Notes: generated from the letters alone by a model not told the origin. A DNA stretch of 63,156 nucleotides from Paracoccaceae bacterium (GCA_020629115.1 JAHDDY010000004.1:28751-91906), one strand, 5' to 3'. Shown: positions 38,781 to 47,110, numbered from the stretch's first letter. Made by a program: numbers and translations.

Positions 38781-39806
38781 ATGAGATTGTCTTGGGCGGT
38801 GCTGGCGGTGGGCCTGTTCGGATCGACGGCGGCGATGGCCGACGGGCTGGAATGCCAGGCGAACATTCTCTACGGCGACAACACGACGGTCCTCGACGCG
38901 GCGACCGGCACGAGCGTGACCATCGTGCCCGAGCCGTACCTGCCGACGACGGGCATCTACGGCAGCTACGACTTCAATCTCGGCGGCAGCGGCTACGTCG
39001 CGCCGCCCGCGCCGTACGTGCCCCCCGCGCAGCCCTACGTGCCGCCCGCGGAACCCTACGTGCCCCCCGTCGTGCCGTACACGCCGCCCCCCGCCCCGCC
39101 GGCGCAGCCCGGGACGTCGACCTTTCTCGACGGCACGATGTGGCGGCTCCAGAGTGTGAACGGGCGGCCGGTCGTCGCCACGGCCACGCTCAACTTCGGC
39201 GGCGACGGCCGGTTCGACGGGCGCGCGGCCTGCAATGCCTATAATGGCCAGGTCGGCGTGTTCGACGATTTCGCCATCGACTTCGCCGTCGGCCTCGTCA
39301 CCCGCGCCGCCTGCGCGCAACTCGACGAGGAGCAGGCCTTCTTCGCCGCCCTCGACGCGGCCACGGACTTCCGGCCCGGGCGCGAGGGCGATACGCTCGC
39401 CCTGCTGGACGCCACCGGCGCGACGGTCGCGACCTTCCTGCGCGACGGCGACGTGCCGGGCCAGGCGGGGGCCTCCATCGTCGGGATGTGGACCGTCGCG
39501 GGCGTGCTGATCGACGGAGTGCTGGAGACGGATTCGGGCTTCGGCGCACCGAGCTTCACCTTCATGGAAGGCGGGGAGTTCACCGCCAATCTCGGCTGCA
39601 ACAGCGCCTTCGGCACCTACACCCAGTCCGGCAGCAGCCTGACCTTCGGCACCGTCGGCATCACCGCCCGCGCCTGCCTCGTCCCCGCGCCCTTCGAAGG
39701 CCCGATCTCGCAGCATCTGCGGAATATCCGCATGGTGCAGGCCATCGGCGGGGGCCTCAGCCTGCGCGACGCGAACGGGGTCGAGCTGATCCGCCTGACG
39801 CGGTAG
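38781..39806 (+). CDS. Secreted protein with two META domains and a Pro/Tyr-rich linker
   Basis: A 341-residue protein with a signal peptide of about 20 residues (ending AMA-DG). After a 50-residue N-terminal part comes a tandem linker with repeats of the form PYVPPA-E/Q (about residues 78-108). Two META (HslJ-like) domains follow. The first is around 115-220 (TMWRLQSVNGRPVV to ACNAYNGQVGVFDDF), the second around 235-340 (GMWTVAGVLIDG to GCNSAFGTYTQSGSSLTFG). META domains occur in HslJ, linked to novobiocin and heat stress. The ATG at 38781 has AGGAG 8 nt upstream. It is divergent from the ECF sigma gene. Confidence 0.82.
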   Translation: MRLSWAVLAVGLFGSTAAMADGLECQANILYGDNTTVLDAATGTSVTIVPEPYLPTTGIYGSYDFNLGGSGYVAPPAPYVPPAQPYVPPAEPYVPPVVPYTPPPAPPAQPGTSTFLDGTMWRLQSVNGRPVVATATLNFGGDGRFDGRAACNAYNGQVGVFDDFAIDFAVGLVTRAACAQLDEEQAFFAALDAATDFRPGREGDTLALLDATGATVATFLRDGDVPGQAGASIVGMWTVAGVLIDGVLETDSGFGAPSFTFMEGGEFTANLGCNSAFGTYTQSGSSLTFGTVGITARACLVPAPFEGPISQHLRNIRMVQAIGGGLSLRDANGVELIRLTR

Positions 39807-39816
39807 CGCGATGGGG

Positions 39817-39846
39817 AGTCCCCGCCATGCGGCGGGGGCTTCTCTC
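39817..39846. terminator. Hairpin terminator between convergent genes
   Basis: A 10-bp stem (39817-39826 with 39831-39840, core CCCCGCC/GGCGGGG and one G-T pair) has the loop ATGC and is followed on the plus strand by TTCTCTC. It sits between the META gene and the convergent metallophosphatase gene and can serve the plus-strand transcript. Confidence 0.7.
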
Positions 39847-40597
39847 ACAGGAGGGCGCGGTGGAAGCGGCCCCTTGTCTCGCGCATCTCCAGCATGGCCA
39901 ACTCGCCCGACGAGAAGCACAGGGCATCGACGCCGATCCGGTGATGCGCGGCACCGAAGCCGCAGGGCGTATGGCCATGGACGACCAGGCAGTCGAAGGG
40001 CCAGTCCCGCGGCGGGCAGTCGAGAAACGGGTCGCGTATCCACATCAGGTCCGCAGGCGCCTGCGCATCGAGCGTCAGTGCCGGGTTCAGCCCCGCATGG
40101 ACGAGGATGATCCGCCCCTCCCGGTGCATGAACCGCGTCCCCCGCAGGAAGGCGATGCGCTCCGGTCCCAGCGCGGCGCGCAGTCGCTCCGCGCGCGTAT
40201 CCGGCGGCCACGCGGGGTCGGTGCCGAGATCGTCGACGGTGCTTTCGCCGCCGTGGTGCAGCCAGCGATCCACGAGCGCCTCGTCGATGCCCCCCGGCTC
40301 CAGCCCCGCGCCGTTCATCAGATAGGCGTCGTGGTTGCCGCGCAGGGCGATGCGCTCCAGCCCCGCGACCCCCGGCCCGCGCGCAGCCATCGTCAGCGCG
40401 CCCGGCGAATCTCGCCCCCGGTCGACGTAATCGCCCATATAGACCAGCAACTCTCCCGCCGACGCCCGCTCCCGCAGGACGCCGTGCAGCACCGCGAGAT
40501 GGTCGGTACAGCCGTGGACATCGCCGACGGCCCAGATCGGGCGCGGCGCACGGGCGGCCATCGGCAGGTCGAACCAGTCGCCGGCGACCGCCTTCAT
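39845..40597 (-). CDS. Metallophosphoesterase, Ser/Thr protein phosphatase (PrpA/PrpB-like)
   Basis: A 250-residue calcineurin-like phosphoesterase. The metal motifs are all present: GDVHG (D26, H28), GDYVDRG (D56), RGNHD (N88, H89), then LVHAGLNP and HGHTP. The order and spacing match the bacterial PPP-family protein phosphatases such as lambda phosphatase and PrpA. Substrate unknown; bacterial homologues remove phosphate from Ser, Thr or His residues, or from diadenosine tetraphosphate (ApaH). It starts inside the stop of tspO (ATGA overlap). Confidence 0.92.
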   Translation of the reverse strand: MKAVAGDWFDLPMAARAPRPIWAVGDVHGCTDHLAVLHGVLRERASAGELLVYMGDYVDRGRDSPGALTMAARGPGVAGLERIALRGNHDAYLMNGAGLEPGGIDEALVDRWLHHGGESTVDDLGTDPAWPPDTRAERLRAALGPERIAFLRGTRFMHREGRIILVHAGLNPALTLDAQAPADLMWIRDPFLDCPPRDWPFDCLVVHGHTPCGFGAAHHRIGVDALCFSSGELAMLEMRETRGRFHRALL

Positions 40598-41070
40598 CGG
40601 TTCAGGATCACGATCGTCACGTTCAGATACGCCGCAAAGCCGAGCCAGGCGAGATAGGGCAGGGTCAGCCAGAAAGCAGGGGCCGAGATCGGGCGGTACG
40701 TCCGGGCCATCGCGCCGACGAGCCACAGGAGCAGCCCCAGCACCGGCAGCGCCCAGAGCGGCATCCGCAGGCCGAAGAAGACGACCGACCAGGCCATGCC
40801 GACGATGAGTTGCCAGAAGTGCAGCCGCAGCGCCCGCTTGACCGCCTCCGGCATCCGCCACCCCTGCCGCCAGGCGAGCCAGGCGGCGACGCTCATGGTG
40901 GTGTAGAGCACCGGCCAGACGATGCCGAACAGGGCGTTCGGCGGCGACAGGCGCGGCCGGATCAGGGACGGGTACCACTCGGCCATCGCCGGAGCAGTGA
41001 CCCGCGCGCCGACCCAGCCGGTCAGGAAGGCCAGCACGAGGAAGACGACGAGGGTGGCGGCGCTCTTCAC
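40594..41070 (-). CDS. tspO: TspO/MBR family membrane protein
   Basis: A 158-residue, five-helix membrane protein of the TspO family. The hallmark Trp/Pro block AEWYPSLIRPRLSPPNALFGIVWPVLYTTMSVAAW (residues 30-65 approx.) is clear, and the C-terminal helices include WLTLPYLAWLGFAAYLN. In Rhodobacter, TspO binds porphyrins and acts in the oxygen/tetrapyrrole regulation of photosynthesis genes; bacterial members also bind cholesterol-like ligands. The start is GTG at 41070, overlapping the plsC stop by 4 bp, so it is coupled to the upstream gene. Confidence 0.94.
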   Translation of the reverse strand: MKSAATLVVFLVLAFLTGWVGARVTAPAMAEWYPSLIRPRLSPPNALFGIVWPVLYTTMSVAAWLAWRQGWRMPEAVKRALRLHFWQLIVGMAWSVVFFGLRMPLWALPVLGLLLWLVGAMARTYRPISAPAFWLTLPYLAWLGFAAYLNVTIVILNR

Positions 41071-41831
41071 GCCTTGCGCGCGGCGGCCGCCCGCCAGTCC
41101 ATCCCCTCGCCCTTCGCCTCCGCCTCGGCGTAGAGCGCCGAACAGGCCGTCTCGATCCGGGCCTCGACGGTCTGAAGGAAGTCCTCGGCAGGCAGGCCCG
41201 GCTCGATGGGATCGAGGAACTCGACGACCATGGTCCCGGCGGGGCGCAGGAAATCGGTCTTGCCCCAGAACAGGCCCGTATTCAGCGCGACGGGGATGCA
41301 GGGCATGTCGGGAAAGGCGTTGTGGAGCCGCCACGCGCCGATCTTCCACGGCTTCTCGACGCCGGGGGGCACGCGGGTGCCCTGGGCGAAGATGACGATC
41401 TGACCCGGCCCCTTCGCCTGCAGCTCCCGCACCCCCTTCATCATCGAGGCCAGCGCCTTGCCGCCCTTGCCGCGATGGACGGGCACGACGCCCATGCGCA
41501 TGGCGTACCAGCCGAGGAACGGGGCGAAGCGCAGTTCCTGCTTGATGATGAACTTCGCCGCCGGCAGCGCGCATTGCAGGATCATCATGTCGGCGAAGGA
41601 CTGGTGCTTGCAGACCAGAAGGCACGGCTCCGTCGGCACCGGCCCGCGCACCTCGACCTCGATGCCGAGCAGGTGGCGCATCACCCAGAACATGTGCCGC
41701 GAATAGAAGCGCGTGATCCAGTAGGACCCGGCGCGCGACCACAGGCCCACCGGCGCAAGGCCGATGCCGATGACGGCCATGACGACGTAGACCCAGACGT
41801 TGAACAGCGCCGAGCGCAGGACCAGCATCAT
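41067..41831 (-). CDS. plsC: 1-acyl-sn-glycerol-3-phosphate acyltransferase (PlsC)
   Basis: The enzyme adds the second acyl chain to lysophosphatidic acid in phospholipid synthesis. The 254 residues contain a hydrophobic N-terminal segment (about 10-30) and the HX4D catalytic motif H76-D81 (HQSFAD). IVIFAQGTR stands where PlsC has EGTR, so the Glu of that motif is a Gln here. PCIPVALNTGLFWG is motif IV. The Q for E change is common in some alphaproteobacterial acyltransferases, and the substrate may therefore be another lysolipid. It sits in an ftsE-ftsX-plsC-tspO-phosphatase chain with 4-bp overlaps. Confidence 0.9.
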   Translation of the reverse strand: MMLVLRSALFNVWVYVVMAVIGIGLAPVGLWSRAGSYWITRFYSRHMFWVMRHLLGIEVEVRGPVPTEPCLLVCKHQSFADMMILQCALPAAKFIIKQELRFAPFLGWYAMRMGVVPVHRGKGGKALASMMKGVRELQAKGPGQIVIFAQGTRVPPGVEKPWKIGAWRLHNAFPDMPCIPVALNTGLFWGKTDFLRPAGTMVVEFLDPIEPGLPAEDFLQTVEARIETACSALYAEAEAKGEGMDWRAAAARKA

Positions 41832-42733
41832 CCCCGGTGTCTCAGCGTCGTCATCACCGCCAGCCGCGCCGCCAGCAGCGCGATGCCCCCGCAGGCGATC
41901 ACGATCCCCGCCCAGGCGAGGGGCCAGTAGTAGGGTGCATCCAGCATCGGCAGGGCCGCGCGCACGCTCGCCAGCGCGTCCAGCCCCGCGAAGGCCGCAA
42001 ACGCCAGCCCCGACCCGATCAGCCCGCCCAGACCCCCGAGCCAGAAGAAGCGCTTCTGGTAGAGATTGGCGACGAAGCGGTCCTCGGCCCCCGACAGGCG
42101 CAGCGCCTCGATGGTACCGCGATGGGCGGACATGGCGATGGAGACGACGAGGAACACCGCCCCCGCGATGGCCGCGATGGTCAGGCCCAGCGCCCACCAC
42201 GAGAGCGAGCCGATGGCCCGCGCCGCCCGCGCCGCCCGGTTGCGCCAGCGTCCGTGATCGTCGTAGATCGCCCCCGCGCTCGCCCCGTCCAGCCGGGCCT
42301 GCACGACCGACGGGTCCGGCTCGTCCAGCGGATCGAGCGTCACGGCGACGATGCCGGGCGCGGGCAGTTCGCCCAGATCCGGCGTGCCCCCGAACCACGG
42401 GGTCAGGAGGTCCGCCACGTCCCGCTCGCTCAGCGCCCGGGCATCCACGATGCCCTCCGTGTCGCGCAGGATGTCGAGCACCAGCGAGATGCGCCGCGCC
42501 CGGTCGTCCTCGGTCGCGTCCACCCGCACGGTCGCCTGCCCGGCGAGGCCGTCGGTCCACGTGGCCGCGATGCGCGTGGTGGCGAGCGCCCCGGCGAGGG
42601 CGAAGCAGGCGAGGAAGGCCATGGCGGCGACGATGAGGAGCATGACGCCCCCGCTCGACGCCTGGAACGGGATCAGCGCCCCCTTGCTGCGGATGGTGCT
42701 CGTCGCCGGGGCGGTGCCGGTATCGGTCGTCAT
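41828..42733 (-). CDS. ftsX: Cell division protein FtsX
   Basis: The integral membrane partner of FtsE. The 301 residues show TM1 at about 29-50, a periplasmic loop to about 180 (with DARALSERDVADLLTPWFGG), and three further helices near 190-220, 235-265 and 275-295. This is the FtsX/ECD topology. FtsEX links the divisome to peptidoglycan hydrolases such as EnvC-like amidase activators. Start ATG 42733 overlaps the ftsE stop (ATGA). Confidence 0.93.
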   Translation of the reverse strand: MTTDTGTAPATSTIRSKGALIPFQASSGGVMLLIVAAMAFLACFALAGALATTRIAATWTDGLAGQATVRVDATEDDRARRISLVLDILRDTEGIVDARALSERDVADLLTPWFGGTPDLGELPAPGIVAVTLDPLDEPDPSVVQARLDGASAGAIYDDHGRWRNRAARAARAIGSLSWWALGLTIAAIAGAVFLVVSIAMSAHRGTIEALRLSGAEDRFVANLYQKRFFWLGGLGGLIGSGLAFAAFAGLDALASVRAALPMLDAPYYWPLAWAGIVIACGGIALLAARLAVMTTLRHRG

Positions 42734-43410
42734 GCGGAGCGCCTCTTCTTCGGGGTACCCACCACCACCGTCCCGCCCTGGAGCGTGTTGATGGGCAGCT
42801 TGTGCTGCTCGATCATCGCGAGGTCGTGGCTCGCCACCAGCACGGTCTTGCCCAGGCGGTTCATCTCCACGAACAGCGCCATGATGCGCTCGGCCATGGC
42901 CGGATCGACGCTGCCCGTCGGCTCGTCGGCGAGGATGATGTCGGGCGAGGCGACGACGGCGCGGGCGATGGCGACGCGCTGCTTCTCGCCCCCCGACAGC
43001 TCCGGCGGGCGCACGTCCATCTTGTCGCCGAGGCCGACCCAGTGCAGCATCTCGGTCACGTTGTCGCGATACGCGCTCTCGCGCACGCCCGCGACCGTCA
43101 GCGGAAGCGCGACGTTCTCGGCGGCGCTGAGATGGTCGAGCAGGCGGAAATCCTGGAACACGACACCGATGCGGCGGCGGAACCACGCGATCTCGTCGCG
43201 GGTCAGCGTCGTCACGTCCCGCCCGAAGAGCGAGATGCGCCCCGAGCTGGGTTCGGCATCGAGATAGAGCATCCGCAGCAGCGAGGACTTGCCCGCCCCG
43301 GATGCGCCGGTGATGAACTGGAACGACCCGGCGGGGATCTCCAGATCCACGTTTTGCAGCACTTCCGGGCCGCGCTTGTAGCGGAACCCCACATTCTCGA
43401 ACTGGATCAC
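42730..43410 (-). CDS. ftsE: Cell division ATP-binding protein FtsE
   Basis: ABC-type ATPase of the FtsEX complex, which with FtsX activates murein hydrolysis at the division site. The 226 residues have Walker A GASGAGKSS (K41), the ABC signature LSGGEKQ (138-144) and Walker B ILADEPTG (159-166), followed by DPAMAERIMALFVEMNRLGKTVLVASHD. The start at 43410 is directly upstream of the nucleotide-binding fold. A 155-bp A+T-rich gap separates it from the divergent MJ0042 gene and should contain both promoters. Confidence 0.97.
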   Translation of the reverse strand: MIQFENVGFRYKRGPEVLQNVDLEIPAGSFQFITGASGAGKSSLLRMLYLDAEPSSGRISLFGRDVTTLTRDEIAWFRRRIGVVFQDFRLLDHLSAAENVALPLTVAGVRESAYRDNVTEMLHWVGLGDKMDVRPPELSGGEKQRVAIARAVVASPDIILADEPTGSVDPAMAERIMALFVEMNRLGKTVLVASHDLAMIEQHKLPINTLQGGTVVVGTPKKRRSA

Positions 43411-43566
43411 GGCGTTGCTCCGGGCATGATTGGGCGCGCGTCGGCACGGATACGCGGGGCAACTTCGCAGAGCAAGGGGCTTGCGACAAGGTTTCGATCG
43501 TCGTTAATGTTCGATTTGATGACCCATTATGATACAACTTCACATTACACGGTCCCGGAGCCTTCG

Positions 43567-44283
43567 ATGTCGCAGACGATCGTCCTCGCCTGTCCGAGCT
43601 GCGCCACGCGGTTCAGCGCACCTGTCGAGCAGTTCGTGCCGAAGGGGCGGCGGGTCCGCTGTTCGCAATGCCGGCACATCTGGTTCCACAGGGCACCGGG
43701 AGGGGTCGAGGCATCCGGATCGGAACGGCGCACGCCCCGCCTTGCCCCGCAGCGCGCCGTTGCTGGCCCGATAGCGGAAGAGGCGATGGACGAGCCGCCC
43801 GCCCGTCGGCCCGGGGCCGGCTGGCTGCGGACGCTCCTGTGGCTCGTGCTGGCGCTCCTGATCCTGGCGATCCTCGTCTACCTGCTGCGCGACCCCCTGC
43901 GCCGCGCCGTCCCCGCGCTCGCGCCCGTGCTCGACCCCTACGTGGAGACCGTCGACAGGACAGCGCTGGGCCTGACCGGGCGGACGGCGCAGTACCCGCC
44001 ACTGCGGTGGGAGGGCATCCATTACGATGTGCGCGAGGATGACGGGGACCGGCGGGTGCTGGTCGAGGCGGATGTCGTGAACGACGGCGACGAGGCCCAG
44101 CCCGCCCCGCGCGTGCGCGTGCGGCTGGTCGACGGGGACCGCGACCCGCTCCTCGCCCGGATCATCGAGCCGGAGGACGGATCGGACAGCATCCCCGCGG
44201 GCGGGAGCACGCGCTACTTCGTGCGCATCGACGAGCCGCCCGCCGACTTCGACGCGGTCCTCCTGAACGTCTACGAGGAATAG
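43567..44283 (+). CDS. MJ0042-type zinc-ribbon membrane protein
   Basis: A 238-residue protein. The N-terminal zinc ribbon is CPSCATRF followed by VRCSQCRHIWF (four Cys). A disordered linker follows, then one transmembrane helix at about 88-108 (LLWLVLALLILAILVYLLRD) and a periplasmic domain resembling the DUF3426 type: VLVEADVVNDGDEAQPAPRVRVRLVD. In Rhodobacterales this gene is regularly the divergent neighbour of ftsE. The zinc ribbon is cytoplasmic, and the function is unknown. Confidence 0.9.
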   Translation: MSQTIVLACPSCATRFSAPVEQFVPKGRRVRCSQCRHIWFHRAPGGVEASGSERRTPRLAPQRAVAGPIAEEAMDEPPARRPGAGWLRTLLWLVLALLILAILVYLLRDPLRRAVPALAPVLDPYVETVDRTALGLTGRTAQYPPLRWEGIHYDVREDDGDRRVLVEADVVNDGDEAQPAPRVRVRLVDGDRDPLLARIIEPEDGSDSIPAGGSTRYFVRIDEPPADFDAVLLNVYEE

Positions 44284-44353
44284 CGCCCCGCCGGCGGGGA
44301 ACCCGGACGGCGCGGGGGGCGTTCGGTCGATGAACCCGCCGGAAGGACGCCCC

Positions 44354-45253
44354 ATGCTCCACGACAAGGCCCGCCCCGCCGAACCGTCGGCCTTCGACGA
44401 TTCCGACATCGAGCCTGAGCGCCACCTGACCGCCGAGGAAGCCGCGCTGGTGGACGAGAACCTCAAGCCCTCGGCGCGGGTGGTCTATTCGATCATCCGG
44501 CGCGAGGGCGAGGAGGAGCTGGCCCGCCCGCTCCGCTCCCTGTGGTGGTCGGGCATCGCCGCCGGGATCGGCATCTCGACCTCCGTGCTGGCCGAGGGGG
44601 TGCTCGCCGCCGAGCTGGACGGCCACCCCTACCGGAGCCTCGTCCAGAACCTCGGCTACACGGTCGGCTTCATCCTCGTGATCCTGGGACGGCTTCAGCT
44701 CTTCACGGAGAACACCATCACGCCCGTCCTGCCGGTGCTGGCCCGGGCGAGCGAGGGGTGCCTGCGGCGGATGCTGGTACTCTGGGCGGTGGTCCTCGCC
44801 GCGAACATGGTCGGGACCTTCCTCGCCGCGGGATTCTTCCTGCTCGGGACGGTGACGCCGGATCATCTGGCGGGCATGATGTCGGTCAGCCACCACTACG
44901 CCGAGGCCGCCGGGTGGGATGCGCTGCTGCGCGGCATCCCGGCGGGGTTCCTGATCGCGGTGCTGGTCTGGATGCTGCCCTCGGCCAAGGGAAACGAGCT
45001 GTTCCTCGTGATCATCTTCACCTTCCTCATCGCCGCCGGGGACTTCACCCACGTCGTCGCGGGGGCGGTCGAGGTCTACCTTCTCGTCCTCCAGGGCGAG
45101 CTGTCGCTGGCCGCCGGGGTCGGGACGCTCATCCTGCCGACGCTGGCGGGGAACGTGGTCGGCGGCACCGCGATCTTCACCGTCCTCGCCTTCGCGCAGG
45201 TGCAGGAGGAGATCGTCCCCGCCGGGCAAGCCGCCGCCGACCGGCGTCCTTGA
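44354..45253 (+). CDS. Formate/nitrite transporter (FNT) family channel
   Basis: A 299-residue membrane protein of the FNT family (FocA/NirC/YfdC). About six helices follow a 60-residue cytoplasmic N-terminus with an acidic/His-poor character. Conserved family blocks are visible: LWWSGIAAGIGISTSVLAEGVL, TVGFILVILGRLQLFTENT, FFLLGTV and AGDFTHVVAGAVEVYLL. The long N-terminus (ending in PSARVVYSIIRREGEEE) is that of the YfdC-like branch, which carries small anions, not the FocA branch. ATG 44354 has GGAAGGA 7 nt upstream; an ATG 24 nt earlier is less likely. An EcsC-like gene follows 22 bp later. Confidence 0.88.
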   Translation: MLHDKARPAEPSAFDDSDIEPERHLTAEEAALVDENLKPSARVVYSIIRREGEEELARPLRSLWWSGIAAGIGISTSVLAEGVLAAELDGHPYRSLVQNLGYTVGFILVILGRLQLFTENTITPVLPVLARASEGCLRRMLVLWAVVLAANMVGTFLAAGFFLLGTVTPDHLAGMMSVSHHYAEAAGWDALLRGIPAGFLIAVLVWMLPSAKGNELFLVIIFTFLIAAGDFTHVVAGAVEVYLLVLQGELSLAAGVGTLILPTLAGNVVGGTAIFTVLAFAQVQEEIVPAGQAAADRRP

Positions 45254-45275
45254 CGTCCGCGGGGGAGGATACGAC

Positions 45276-45860
45276 ATGAGGCCCATGGAACAGGATACCC
45301 CCGGTGCCGAGCCACCGCTCACCCTCGCCGAGATCGACGCGATCCGGGTCTACTGCCGGCGGCAGGTGACCCAGCGCGCGGCCTTCTCCGGCGCGGTCGC
45401 GGCCATCCCGCTGCCCTTCGTCGACGCCGCCGCCGACCTGGGCCTGCTCATGCGGCTCCTGCCCAAGATCAGTGCGGAGTTCGACCTGCGGCCCGAGGAT
45501 ATCGCGCGGCAGGACCCGGAGACGCAGGCCGTGGTCTTCACGACCATCAAAACGCTGGGCGACAGCTTCGTGGGCAAGATCGTCACCCGCCGCCTCATCG
45601 CCGCGATGCTGGCGAAGGTGGGGATGAAGGTGGCGGGGAAATCGATGGCGAAATACGCCCCTCTCGTGGGACAGGTCGCCTCGGCCTCCATCAGCTTCGC
45701 GCTGATGCGCCATATCGGCCTCAAGCACGTCGACGACTGCTACGCCGTGGCTCGCGCCCGGGCGGAGGCCAGGCTGTTCGGGGTCGAGGGCGCGGTCATC
45801 GACGGCGAGGCGGTGCGCGAAAGGGGTCGCGGCTCCTACGACGTTTCGCGCAAACGCTGA
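45276..45860 (+). CDS. EcsC-like/DUF697-type membrane-associated protein
   Basis: A 194-residue protein related in pattern to EcsC or the DUF697 group. Helical hydrophobic stretches include AAFSGAVAAIPLPFVDAAADLGLLMRLLPKI, a later GKIVTRRLIAAMLAKVGMKVAGKSMAKYAPLVGQVASASISFALMR region (Gly/Ala-rich amphipathic helix) and a basic C-terminus. The DAAAD and GQVASASIS blocks are typical. It follows the FNT channel gene by 22 bp and is probably cotranscribed. Function unknown. Confidence 0.7.
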   Translation: MRPMEQDTPGAEPPLTLAEIDAIRVYCRRQVTQRAAFSGAVAAIPLPFVDAAADLGLLMRLLPKISAEFDLRPEDIARQDPETQAVVFTTIKTLGDSFVGKIVTRRLIAAMLAKVGMKVAGKSMAKYAPLVGQVASASISFALMRHIGLKHVDDCYAVARARAEARLFGVEGAVIDGEAVRERGRGSYDVSRKR

Positions 45861-45938
45861 GGCATTCCCATCGGCTGTCGCGTTCCAGCCCATGGGGCGA
45901 GAGGCCGCGAAGCCGATTCATCGAATGCGCAGAACGCT

Positions 45939-46406
45939 CTAGCGGCGCACCTGCTCGGCGAGCATCTGCAGGCCGGAGACGAAGTTCTCGCGGATGGCGG
46001 CGGGCAGGGTCTCCAGCATCCTCTGCTCCGCCTCGACCACCTTCGGCTCGACCGCTTCGAGCGCCCTTGCCCCCTTGTCCGTGATCGTGACCAGGTTGGC
46101 GCGCTGATCCGTCTCGGTTCGTTTTGATACAGTGAGACCGCGCTTGCCCATGCGGCTGAGCATGTCCGCCAAGGTGCTGCGATCGATTCCGGTACGGCGT
46201 ACGAGATCGGATTGCGTGGCCGCGCTGTCGTTCTTGAGCGCGAGGAGCACTTCGTACTGGCGCGGGGTCAGGCTGTAGGCTCGCAAAGCCTGCGCCGTCA
46301 CGTCGGCGGCCCGCTGATGGGCGCGATGCAGGAGGTGGGCGGGGGAGGCTTCGAGGCTGTCGAGCATACGGCGGCCATCGCGCCGAGTGGTCCCAATGTC
46401 GTTCAT
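45939..46406 (-). CDS. MarR-family transcriptional regulator
   Basis: A 155-residue winged-helix regulator. The MarR core is visible: LTPRQYEVLLALKNDSAATQSDLVRRTGIDRSTLADMLSRMGKRGLTVSKRTETDQRANLVTITDKGARAL, with recognition helix DRSTLADMLSRM and the wing RTETDQRANLV. Family members are dimers that respond to aromatic acids, oxidants or similar ligands. The start codon lies 17 bp from a small palindrome that could be its own operator. The gene is not adjacent to an obvious transporter target. Confidence 0.9.
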   Translation of the reverse strand: MNDIGTTRRDGRRMLDSLEASPAHLLHRAHQRAADVTAQALRAYSLTPRQYEVLLALKNDSAATQSDLVRRTGIDRSTLADMLSRMGKRGLTVSKRTETDQRANLVTITDKGARALEAVEPKVVEAEQRMLETLPAAIRENFVSGLQMLAEQVRR

Positions 46407-46422
46407 AATCCCACCCTAGCCG

Positions 46423-46434
46423 TTCAACGTTAAA
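46423..46434. promoter_or_regulatory. Possible MarR operator (short palindrome)
   Basis: TTCAACGTTAAA is nearly self-complementary (10 of 12 positions) around AACGTT, in an A+T-rich stretch just before the marR start. MarR proteins often repress their own promoter through such sites. The site is short, so confidence is low. Confidence 0.35.
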
Positions 46435-46564
46435 TTATTTCCCCTGTGATTCCCATAATAGAACAGTCTTCTTTGGAATGCGAGCGGAATATTGCCCTAC
46501 TGACGATTTTTGTCTTTCGTTATCAGTACCTCGAAAGATGTACCAAGAACGGGAACTTGATAGG

Positions 46565-46593
46565 AACAATAAAAGAACGAAGCTATTCTTCGT
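46565..46593 (-). terminator. Putative terminator of the 160-residue secreted-protein gene
   Basis: On the minus strand ACGAAG-AATAG-CTTCGT (46577-46593) forms a perfect 6-bp stem with a 5-nt loop overlapping the stop codon, followed by a T-rich stretch (TCTTTTATTG). It is a weak-stemmed but plausible terminator. Confidence 0.55.
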
Positions 46594-47065
46594 CGACATA
46601 TCCGCGCGTATCGGTATAGCCGTTCAGCGAAAACGGTGCCTCGCGTATCTTACCCCCGTCGGCGGGATGCGAGACGAGAAGTCGGCTTTGCCGCCGCAAC
46701 GCCCGGTCGAGCCGTTCGCCGAAGCCGTCGAGCAGGATCAGGATGGCCGGCCCGGCAACCGTCTCGGTCAGCCGCCAGCCCGTCCCCGGATCGAGGGTGG
46801 CCAGCGGCCTGCCATCCGCCGACAGGTGGATGCGCGCATCCACCGGAATGGCGCGGGCGGGGATGAGCAGCAACCGCGTCTCCCCCACGGGCGGCTCTAT
46901 GAAGGCGAGAGTGTCGCCCCGCCCCGACTTCACCCCCAGCACGCACCCGGCCATGGGCGCGCAATAGGCTTCCCACGCGCCGAAGCGCGCGGCTTCCTGA
47001 GCCGTGACGAGACACGGGAAGAGCGGCGCGAACAACGCCGCCCCCTGAAGAAGCGACCGGATCAT
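46583..47065 (-). CDS. Secreted IalB/DUF1176-like protein (paralogue of the 60415 gene)
   Basis: A 160-residue protein with a signal peptide of about 22 residues (ending VTA-QEA). The mature N-terminus FGAWEAYCAPMAGCVLG has the W-x(3)-C-x(5)-C pattern of the invasion-associated locus B (IalB) type of periplasmic protein. The following LLLIPARAIPVDA and LATLDPGTGWRLTE segments also match its paralogue at 60415-60885 in spacing. IalB-type proteins act in the envelope, but their biochemistry is unclear. It shares a strand with bolA but is 45 bp from it. Confidence 0.7.
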   Translation of the reverse strand: MIRSLLQGAALFAPLFPCLVTAQEAARFGAWEAYCAPMAGCVLGVKSGRGDTLAFIEPPVGETRLLLIPARAIPVDARIHLSADGRPLATLDPGTGWRLTETVAGPAILILLDGFGERLDRALRRQSRLLVSHPADGGKIREAPFSLNGYTDTRGYVDEE

Positions 47066-47110
47066 ACCCCTCGTCTAACCCGCCAACCGTGGCGAGGTCG
47101 TGGCGAATCG

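Noticed and set aside
38929-39110. Repetitive PYVPP coding DNA as a CRISPR-like or tandem array
   Set aside because: The repeats are in frame inside the META-domain protein and vary at wobble positions; there are no constant repeats with unique spacers.
43411-43566. Promoters for ftsE and the MJ0042 gene
   Set aside because: The gap is A+T-rich and must contain them, but no single -35/-10 pair stands out.
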